From: Candidatus Nealsoniibacteriota bacterium
GTDB taxonomy: Bacteria > Patescibacteriota > Minisyncoccia > Minisyncoccales > GWA2-38-27
Direction of reading: 5' to 3'
NCBI GenBank assembly: GCA_003556925.1
Contig: PWQC01000020.1
Span: forward strand, 1-15,260
DNA: 15,260 nucleotides
Position numbers and translations under genes: made by a program. The stretch's first letter is position 1; every line of letters begins with the position of its first letter. The notes beneath the pieces were generated by a model. The model searched no databases and had not been told where the DNA came from. It saw only the letters and a program-made list of their open reading frames with translations. Below are positions 1 to 6,006 of the stretch, piece by piece.

Positions 1-102
1 ATATCTTGCCAAAACATCCGCTTGAATGGATTCCAAGGCAAATCCTATATGAGGAGGAGCATTAGTATAAGCAATACTGGTAGTGATATAGAATTTATTC
101 AT
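1..102 (-). CDS. metG: Methionyl-tRNA synthetase, N-terminal fragment (truncated by window edge)
   Basis: Only the first 34 codons are in the window; the gene continues past the left edge. The translation contains FYITTSIAYTNAPPHIGFAL, which matches the start of class I methionyl-tRNA synthetases. The HIGH signature appears as HIGF, and the downstream ESIQADVLARY is also typical. The enzyme charges tRNA-Met with methionine using ATP in the cytoplasm. The ATG overlaps the TGA of the upstream permease gene by four bases (ATGA, 99-102). An AAGGAGG Shine-Dalgarno at 113-119 lies 10 bases upstream, inside the permease gene, and supports this start. It is the last gene seen of a long minus-strand operon. 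Identity is near certain from the N-terminus; nothing can be said about the C-terminal domains. Confidence 0.93.
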   Translation of the reverse strand, partial: MNKFYITTSIAYTNAPPHIGFALESIQADVLARY

Positions 103-1115
103 AAAACAACTGCCTCCTTTTCTTTTTTCTTCTGAAGAAACTCTTTAGTAAACTCGGCGATAATCCCTACCAAAGGGATAACCAAGATAGCCCCTAAAAG
201 ACCCCATAACAAAGATCCTGCCAAAAGAGCAATCAAGACTAAAGCCGGAGAGACTCCCACCGCCCTTTTCATTAAAACGGGCGTAAGGATGTTGCTTTCT
301 ACTTGTTGAATGATAATAAAAGCAATCAAAACAAAGGTTGCTTGGATAAAGTCAGTTGGAGCCAAGATTAAAAATAATATAATAGCGGTAATTAAGGGTC
401 CGATATAAGGGATGAAGTTGAGTACGGCAGCTAAAAAAGCCAGGGTTAGAGCGTATTCAATACTGAAAATTAATAAGACGATATAGCTAATAATGCCCAC
501 AAAGATACAAGCGATAATTCTGGCTAAAAACCAGGCAGAAACCTTCTTTTGACATCTCTTCCACAGATCAAGCGCATAAGCTTCATGTTTTTTTGGGAAG
601 AAGAGAACGATTCCTCTTTCAATGTTGTTTCCCTCCAGAGAAAGAAAAAAAGCAGTCGTAATAATAAAAAGCCCGGAAAGAACTCCGCCAAAAATAGCAA
701 AGAGGAAAGAAAAGACATTTACTACCATTTTTTCCAAACTTCCTTGGAAGTTAGTTAATTCTTGCTGGGTCATCTCAAAGACCCCCAAATTCTGCAAAGG
801 AGGGTATATCTTTTCAAAGTATTCAGGAACAATCTCTACAAATTCCTTTATCTCTAGAATAAAAAAAGGGACGATTAGATAGCCCAAATAACCTAAGATC
901 CCGAAGAGGCCGCTATAAACCAAGATAGCTCCAAAAATTCTAGGAAGGCCATATCTCTTTAAATAAAGTATAATTGGTTCAAATAAAACGGAAATTATCA
1001 AAGCGAAAAGAACCCAGACAACAAGCTCTTTAATGTTGAAAAGAATATAGAAGACAATAATGGCTACAAAGACCTTTAAAATTGTTTCCCAAGATACGTC
1101 TAGTTTAGAATTCAT
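99..1115 (-). CDS. AI-2E family transporter (PerM/YdiK-like permease)
   Basis: A polytopic membrane protein of 338 residues, the usual size for the AI-2E/PerM family (COG0628). Hydrophobic segments lie near residues 10-27, 31-50, 60-85, 132-158, 200-220, 222-252, 258-270 and 288-325. A more polar stretch (about 88-130) sits between the third and fourth, as is usual in the family. Diagnostic C-terminal motifs are NFIPYIGP (233-240) and QQVESNILTPVLM (270-282), followed by a hydrophobic, glycine-rich end. Members have been linked to autoinducer-2 export or to sodium/proton exchange, so the substrate here is unknown. The start overlaps the M16 peptidase stop by 4 nt, and the stop overlaps metG by 4 nt, which implies translational coupling. 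No Shine-Dalgarno is evident upstream of this ATG. Family assignment is secure; function is not. Confidence 0.9.
   Translation of the reverse strand: MNSKLDVSWETILKVFVAIIVFYILFNIKELVVWVLFALIISVLFEPIILYLKRYGLPRIFGAILVYSGLFGILGYLGYLIVPFFILEIKEFVEIVPEYFEKIYPPLQNLGVFEMTQQELTNFQGSLEKMVVNVFSFLFAIFGGVLSGLFIITTAFFLSLEGNNIERGIVLFFPKKHEAYALDLWKRCQKKVSAWFLARIIACIFVGIISYIVLLIFSIEYALTLAFLAAVLNFIPYIGPLITAIILFLILAPTDFIQATFVLIAFIIIQQVESNILTPVLMKRAVGVSPALVLIALLAGSLLWGLLGAILVIPLVGIIAEFTKEFLQKKKEKEAVVL
113..119 (-). promoter_or_regulatory. Shine-Dalgarno site for metG
   Basis: The minus strand reads AAGGAGG, ending 10 bases before the metG ATG at 102. It lies in the coding sequence of the upstream permease gene. 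It is one of the clearest Shine-Dalgarno sequences in the window and shows that this organism does use anti-SD pairing for at least some internal operon genes. Confidence 0.75.
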
Positions 1116-2371
1116 AGTTTTAATATTTTTTCGAATTTCTTTTTATCTCTAAAGGGACCGACTAGAGAGAGATTAAGATTTGAAGATTTAAATATCTCTT
1201 TAGATGCCTTTAAAACATCTTCTCTGGAGACACTATCAATTTTATCATAAATCTGGTCAAGAGTTAATATCTTCTTTTTAGTTATCTCTTGGAGACCATA
1301 AAAGACGGCTTGACTGTCGGAAGTCTCCAACCCTAAAACCATTTTTCCTTTGAGATGCTTTTTCACTTTTTTTAATTCCGCTAAAGAGATTTTCTCTTTG
1401 GCAATCTTTTGGTATTCTTTCAGAATCGCCGAGACGGCTTTTTCTACTTTACTATTATCGACCCCCGCTTGAGTAACCAGATAACCGGTATCGCTATTTT
1501 TATCAAAATCAGTACGAAGATAGTAAGCCAATCCAAGCTCTTCTCGAACTCTGACAAAAAGACGAGAACTCATCATCCCTCCTAAAAGAGAAGCGGTTAA
1601 ATCCAAAACATGTTTTTTGGGATGAAAGATGTCCCAAGCCCTAACTCCTAGACAAAAATGAGTTTGATCTGTCTTTCTATAACAAGAGAGAACAGCCGGC
1701 TTTTTTTGGTTTTCTTTCGTCTCTTCTTTTTTAATAGGCTCTTCTTTTTTTATTCCAGCAAACTTTCTCTCTATCTTTTTTCGGGCATTAGAAAAATTAC
1801 CCGCCACCACAACAATTGTATTTTTAGCTGAATATTGAGTCTTAAAATAATTTAAAATGTCTTTTCTGGATATATTAACAACGCTTTCTTTAGTCCCGGA
1901 AATCAGCCTTCCGGCCGGTTGACCTTTGTAAAGAAGCTCTAACCATAGATCTTGAACATGATGAGAAGGATGATCAGCGTACATGTTTATCTCTTCTATA
2001 ATGACATTTTTTTCTTTTTCAATCTCTTTTCTTTGAAAAAAAGAGTTTAGATAGATATCTGACATTATCTCTAAGGCTAAATCGAAATGAGATTTTTCCA
2101 CTTTGGCAAAGTAACCGGTATATTCTTCTCCGGTAAAAGCATTATAAGTACCCCCAACCCTGTCTAAAGGTTCGGTTATTAAAAGATGATTAGGTCTCTT
2201 TTTTGTTCCTTTAAAGGTTAGATGTTCTAAGAGATGAGAAATGCCGTTAATTTGTTTTTCCTCATACTTTGAACCGGTAGCTGTCAAGACTAGGACAGTA
2301 GCCGTCCGACTGTTCTTTTGAGGGATCTCTACAATAGTTAACCCGTTAGGAAGAATTCTTTTATAAAACAT
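1112..2371 (-). CDS. M16 family zinc metallopeptidase (pitrilysin/processing-peptidase-like)
   Basis: A 419-residue protein with the inverted zinc motif HLLEH at residues 46-50 (HxxEH). The expected distal glutamate is about 75 residues later, in NVIIEEINMY (E126/E127). The second, inactive-like domain carries MMSSRLF followed by REELGLAY, the conserved Arg/Tyr region of M16B proteins. Length fits single-chain M16B peptidases, which dimerise into a clamshell that degrades peptides or processes presequences. There is no signal peptide, so a cytoplasmic location is likely. The start lies inside glyQS (34-nt overlap). It is supported by an AAAGGA Shine-Dalgarno 9 nt upstream and by the typical opening FYKRILPNGLTIV. 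The substrate is unknown. Confidence 0.92.
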   Translation of the reverse strand: MFYKRILPNGLTIVEIPQKNSRTATVLVLTATGSKYEEKQINGISHLLEHLTFKGTKKRPNHLLITEPLDRVGGTYNAFTGEEYTGYFAKVEKSHFDLALEIMSDIYLNSFFQRKEIEKEKNVIIEEINMYADHPSHHVQDLWLELLYKGQPAGRLISGTKESVVNISRKDILNYFKTQYSAKNTIVVVAGNFSNARKKIERKFAGIKKEEPIKKEETKENQKKPAVLSCYRKTDQTHFCLGVRAWDIFHPKKHVLDLTASLLGGMMSSRLFVRVREELGLAYYLRTDFDKNSDTGYLVTQAGVDNSKVEKAVSAILKEYQKIAKEKISLAELKKVKKHLKGKMVLGLETSDSQAVFYGLQEITKKKILTLDQIYDKIDSVSREDVLKASKEIFKSSNLNLSLVGPFRDKKKFEKILKL

Positions 2372-3657
2372 TCTTTTAAATCCTTTATTTTCACTCTCTC
2401 TTGCTTCATCGTGTCGCGAGATCTGATAGTAACCGATTGATCTTTTAAAGAGTCGAAATCGATTGTAATAGCCCAGAAAACGCCTATCTCATCGGCTCTT
2501 CTATATCTTCGACCAATAGATCCCGTTTCGTCATAATAGACAGGAAAAGAGGCCAACTCTCGATAAACATCCTTCGCCTTTTCAACAACTTCTTCTTTAT
2601 TTTTAACTAAAGGAAGGATAACCGCTTTAAAAGGAGTTATCTTTTTATCAAAAGCCAAGACAATCTCTTCTTCTTTTACGGCGTTTCCTTCTCTGCCACC
2701 TTTAATCTCTTGAAAGGCAGAGACCAAAAGAGCTAAAAAGAGCCTCTCTACTCCTACTGAGGTCTCTATTACATAAGGAAAATATTTTTCTTTTTTTTCT
2801 TGGTCGAAATATTTCAAATCTTTTCCAGAGTGCTTAGCGTGATTGGATAGATCCCAATCGCCTCTATTGTGAATCCCTTCAACCTCTTTCCAACCGAAAG
2901 GAAAACGATATTCAAGATCTATCTGTCTTTGAGCATAATGAGATCTCTCTTCTTTAGGGACTTCAACCATCCTTAGGTTCTCTCTCTTAACCCCCAAGCT
3001 TAAATACCATTCAATCCTTTTTTCTTTCCAATAATTAAAAAAACCATCAGCTTCTTTTGGGTGGCAAAACCACTGCATCTCCATCTGTTCAAATTCCCTG
3101 GTCCTGAAGATAAAATCTTTGGGATTGATTTCGTTCCTAAAAGCTTTTCCTATCTGAGTGATACCAAAGGGGACCTTCATTCTCATTGTTTGAAGAACGT
3201 TTTGAAAATTTAGATAGATCCCCTGACAAGTCTCTGCTCTTAAATAAGTTTGAGAGGCTTGGTCTTCAACGGGACCGACAAACGTCTTCATCATTAGATT
3301 GAATTTTCTAGAAGGAGTAAACTTCCCCTGACAATCAGGGCACTTTTCCCCAACAAAATCATCTCTAAAGCGACGATGACACTCTTTACATTCAACTAAT
3401 TCATCGGCAAATCCAACTGTTAAATGGCCAGAAGCTTGCCAGACAATTGGATTCATTAATATACTCGAATCTAAGCCGACAATATTACCATTTTGACGCA
3501 TTGCTTGCCACCAATATCTCTTAATATTATTCTTTAATTCAACTCCCAAGGGGCCAAAATCATAACAAGAGTTAAAGCCACCATAAATTTCGGAACTTGG
3601 AAAGACAAAGCCTTTTTTTTTGGAAAAAGATATTATCTTTTGAGTTAGATCTTTCAT
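2338..3657 (-). CDS. glyQS: Glycyl-tRNA synthetase, dimeric class II type
   Basis: A 439-residue class II synthetase of the alpha2 (eukaryote/Thermus-like) type, not the tetrameric bacterial GlyQ/GlyS. It attaches glycine to tRNA-Gly. The N-terminus has the family sequence FVFPSSEIYGG...YDFGPLG. A zinc-binding-like insertion carries Cys90, Cys93, Cys106 and Cys109 (CKEC...CPDC). Motif 2 appears as FRNEINP...FRTREFEQMEMQWF (173-197), and motif 3 as SVGVERLFLALL. The C-terminal anticodon-binding domain follows, with KAVILPLVKNKEE and YRRADEIGVFWAITID. The usual LRPETAQG glycine-binding stretch is LRAETCQG here (139-146). The gene lies 1 nt after the upstream anchored-protein gene and overlaps the M16 peptidase by 34 nt. 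A weak purine-rich AAGGGG lies upstream of the ATG. Confidence 0.95.
   Translation of the reverse strand: MKDLTQKIISFSKKKGFVFPSSEIYGGFNSCYDFGPLGVELKNNIKRYWWQAMRQNGNIVGLDSSILMNPIVWQASGHLTVGFADELVECKECHRRFRDDFVGEKCPDCQGKFTPSRKFNLMMKTFVGPVEDQASQTYLRAETCQGIYLNFQNVLQTMRMKVPFGITQIGKAFRNEINPKDFIFRTREFEQMEMQWFCHPKEADGFFNYWKEKRIEWYLSLGVKRENLRMVEVPKEERSHYAQRQIDLEYRFPFGWKEVEGIHNRGDWDLSNHAKHSGKDLKYFDQEKKEKYFPYVIETSVGVERLFLALLVSAFQEIKGGREGNAVKEEEIVLAFDKKITPFKAVILPLVKNKEEVVEKAKDVYRELASFPVYYDETGSIGRRYRRADEIGVFWAITIDFDSLKDQSVTIRSRDTMKQERVKIKDLKECFIKEFFLTG
2381..2386 (-). promoter_or_regulatory. Shine-Dalgarno site for the M16 peptidase gene
   Basis: The minus strand reads AAAGGA, 9 nt before the ATG at 2371 and inside the 3' part of glyQS. 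It supports the overlapping start chosen for the peptidase. Confidence 0.6.
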
Positions 3658-3658
3658 G

Positions 3659-5293
3659 CTATTGAACAGCCCCTTCTTGACCTCTTAATAAGGGATCATG
3701 GGGTAAGTTAGTTTCCACTTTAGGAGCAGTAACTTCTATCTCTTCTTTTGTCCAAGTATCAATTCCTGTTATCTTCGCCTGGTTAACAATAGGAAGAACT
3801 TGCCCAATTTGATTTATAGAAGGAGTTAAAGCAACTTGAAATGAGACACTAACCGGTCTTTTGTCTGCTTTTAGATTCCCAACTCTCCAGACAATCTCCC
3901 TGCTGTCGGAATCAAAAGTAATCTCGTCTTCTCTTCCTTCTGGGAAAAAGCTACCGGTTAATTCGACATTATTCGGTAAGATGGCTTTAACGGCCACGTC
4001 TCTTAAATCGTTATGAAAGTTCTTGGTTTGCCAATTAACGGTAAAGGTAGTTGTCTCTCCTGCTTGAAGAGGAAAGGGTCCTCTATTCCCAAAGACCTCA
4101 TCGTTATAGAAGACCATTTGCTCAAAATCAACTTTAGTGTTGACTTTAACCGAAAATATTTCAGTCATCCTAGAAACGGAAACACTGTTCGTTAAGACAC
4201 TTTCCCCTCTAATATCTTCGGCATCTTTAACTTCTACCCAAAACTCGACTAATCCTTCTTCCCCCTTATCTAAATATTCTAATTTTGAAATCTCTCTCCA
4301 ATCCCACATTAAATCCGAATTAGATTGTCGACCATCCATAACCATAATAGAATCAGCATCAAAAAAACCTCCTTGTAACCGGCTAATCAAAGAGAGTCTG
4401 GAAAAGGGATCTTTCCCAATATTCCTGAAAAAGATTTCATAATGAAGCATTTCGCCCGGATTAGCGGTGTATTCGTCACGATTATTAACTCTTTGAAAGA
4501 TATATAAATCGGGGTCAGAAATTTTCGTTCCCTTGGTTATCTCTTTTAAGACAACAAATTCCCCTTCTCTCCACAGACCTAAAGAGGCTTCAAAAAATTT
4601 ATTTCCTTCTGCCTCTTCTTTAAATTCTCCTCTTATCTCTACTCTCCCTCCTTCAGTCCTGTTTAATAGAGGAATCACCCACTCATTATTTTCTACTCCC
4701 CTGGGATTGCTTTCTAAAAAAACGAAATTAGAAGGATAGTTAATCTGTATCTTTAAGTCAGATAAAGGATATTCAAGCCGGGAGAAATAATCAACGGAAA
4801 AATTAAAGACTCTTTCTACGGAAAGCTGGGAGGGAATTTCTATCTCGAAACTTATCGGCACAGATTTAATATTAGTGGAAAAGGAAGTGGAAGATTCGTA
4901 AAGAGCGCTGATATTTTTAGGTCGATAGGCCAAAGAGACCTCTGCTTTTTTAGCTTCATTCTCTTTTCCCACCAGTCTTCCGCTAAACTCTAGCGTTCTC
5001 TCTTCTCCGGGATAGATAGATCCTATCTCTATCTCATTTCTAAGCGAAAGATCCTCTCCTACTATGGTAAGACGAGGGAACTGGAAGATAAGAGTGGCAT
5101 CATCTATTCTAATGTTGCCATTGTTTCTATATCTCACTTGATATTTGACTTCTTCAAATAGGTCTGCCTCCCTAACGGCCGTTATTTCTAATTTTATCGC
5201 CTCTTGAGAAAAAGGATTTCTTATCCAAAACCAGAGACCCAAAAGAGCCACTATTAAAAAAAGAAACAAGATGGTAACAAAAAGCTTTTTCAT
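3659..5293 (-). CDS. Membrane-anchored beta-rich extracellular protein (DUF11/Ig-like repeats), function unknown
   Basis: I do not recognise a specific function. The 544-residue protein starts MKKLF followed by a hydrophobic segment (about 5-24) ending WFWIRNPF, consistent with an uncleaved signal anchor. No lipobox is evident. The rest is polar, rich in beta-type alternation and asparagine, with no catalytic motif. It seems to contain about four repeats in which a NPGEMLHYEIFFRNIG-like or AGETTTFTVNWQTKN-like opening is followed by an LP/YP-containing strand and a closing W-x-V/I segment. This resembles the DUF11/COG1361-type Ig folds found in cell-surface proteins. The last domain ends with NQAKITGIDTWTKEE, also typical. 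It is probably an extracytoplasmic scaffold or envelope protein. It lies between recO and glyQS, and a promoter-like sequence within recO could drive it independently. Confidence 0.7.
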   Translation of the reverse strand: MKKLFVTILFLFLIVALLGLWFWIRNPFSQEAIKLEITAVREADLFEEVKYQVRYRNNGNIRIDDATLIFQFPRLTIVGEDLSLRNEIEIGSIYPGEERTLEFSGRLVGKENEAKKAEVSLAYRPKNISALYESSTSFSTNIKSVPISFEIEIPSQLSVERVFNFSVDYFSRLEYPLSDLKIQINYPSNFVFLESNPRGVENNEWVIPLLNRTEGGRVEIRGEFKEEAEGNKFFEASLGLWREGEFVVLKEITKGTKISDPDLYIFQRVNNRDEYTANPGEMLHYEIFFRNIGKDPFSRLSLISRLQGGFFDADSIMVMDGRQSNSDLMWDWREISKLEYLDKGEEGLVEFWVEVKDAEDIRGESVLTNSVSVSRMTEIFSVKVNTKVDFEQMVFYNDEVFGNRGPFPLQAGETTTFTVNWQTKNFHNDLRDVAVKAILPNNVELTGSFFPEGREDEITFDSDSREIVWRVGNLKADKRPVSVSFQVALTPSINQIGQVLPIVNQAKITGIDTWTKEEIEVTAPKVETNLPHDPLLRGQEGAVQ

Positions 5294-5301
5294 ATATTTT
5301 T

Positions 5302-5329
5302 ATAATATCATTTTTTCATTTTTTGGCAA
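5302..5329 (-). promoter_or_regulatory. Putative internal promoter for the anchored protein gene
   Basis: On the minus strand, TTGCCA (5324-5329; five of six match TTGACA) is followed after 16 bp by TATTAT (5302-5307). The -10 box starts immediately after the recO TGA. It lies 8 nt before the ATG at 5293, so the predicted transcript would have a leader of only about 2 nt. The AT-rich context makes chance -10 matches common; the -35 match and the correct spacing raise confidence. Confidence 0.45.
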
Positions 5330-6006
5330 ATTAAATTATAAGAGATTTCTTTTAGTGATTTTTTTTCGTTTTCTCTTAAAGTATTAATAATATTTAAATT
5401 TTGACTTTCAAAGAGCCTCAAAGTATTGAGAGGGTAAAGACTAACCAGCTCTCCCGGAAAACACCCTTGATGACTTAATCCTTTTTCAAAAGAAAAGACG
5501 ACCCTGCCTGATAATCTTTTTTGACAAACAGCACAATAACTTAAGTCGATCTTATAACCCAGTAAAGAGAGAAGATTCCATAGAAAATAATAATAAAGAA
5601 AAAAGGCCTTGCTATCTGAAAATTCTTTTTGATCAAGAAAGAGAAAAGAGTTTAAAACTAAAGACCAGATCTTTTCATCTCTTTCTGAGTATTTAATAAA
5701 AGAACAAGAGAGTTGCGATATCTTATAGGCAATAATAATTTTTTTAAAACTTTTCCTGATATTAGAAAAATTATTAATTAAAACAGCGTCTGTTAAAATT
5801 TTATGATTTTTTCCTTGAATGAAATCTATCTCAGAAAAATAGGGATATTGAACGAAAGAACGCAGTTTTGCTTTTTCTCTCCTAATCGCCTTACCGACAA
5901 CATCTATCTTGCCAAACTCTTTACTGTAAAAAGAAATTATCTTATCTTGTTCTTTGAAATTATTAATTTTTAAAACAACAGCGCCCGTTCTATGCCTGAC
6001 TGACAT
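5308..6006 (-). CDS. recO: DNA repair protein RecO
   Basis: A 232-residue protein, the usual length for RecO. It anneals single strands and, with RecR, loads RecA onto SSB-coated DNA in the RecFOR pathway. The N-terminal OB-fold region shows RTGAVVLK...EQDKIISFYSKEFGKIDVVGKAIRR (about 6-43), a very typical opening. The helical C-terminal part contains a zinc-finger-like YCAVC (Cys158, Cys161) and a further Cys at 182 (HQGC). A complete four-cysteine finger is not obvious, which is not rare in this family. The start overlaps the ileS end by 17 nt, and no good Shine-Dalgarno is visible. Identity is confident from the N-terminal motif and the central Cys pair. Confidence 0.88.
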   Translation of the reverse strand: MSVRHRTGAVVLKINNFKEQDKIISFYSKEFGKIDVVGKAIRREKAKLRSFVQYPYFSEIDFIQGKNHKILTDAVLINNFSNIRKSFKKIIIAYKISQLSCSFIKYSERDEKIWSLVLNSFLFLDQKEFSDSKAFFLYYYFLWNLLSLLGYKIDLSYCAVCQKRLSGRVVFSFEKGLSHQGCFPGELVSLYPLNTLRLFESQNLNIINTLRENEKKSLKEISYNLICQKMKK

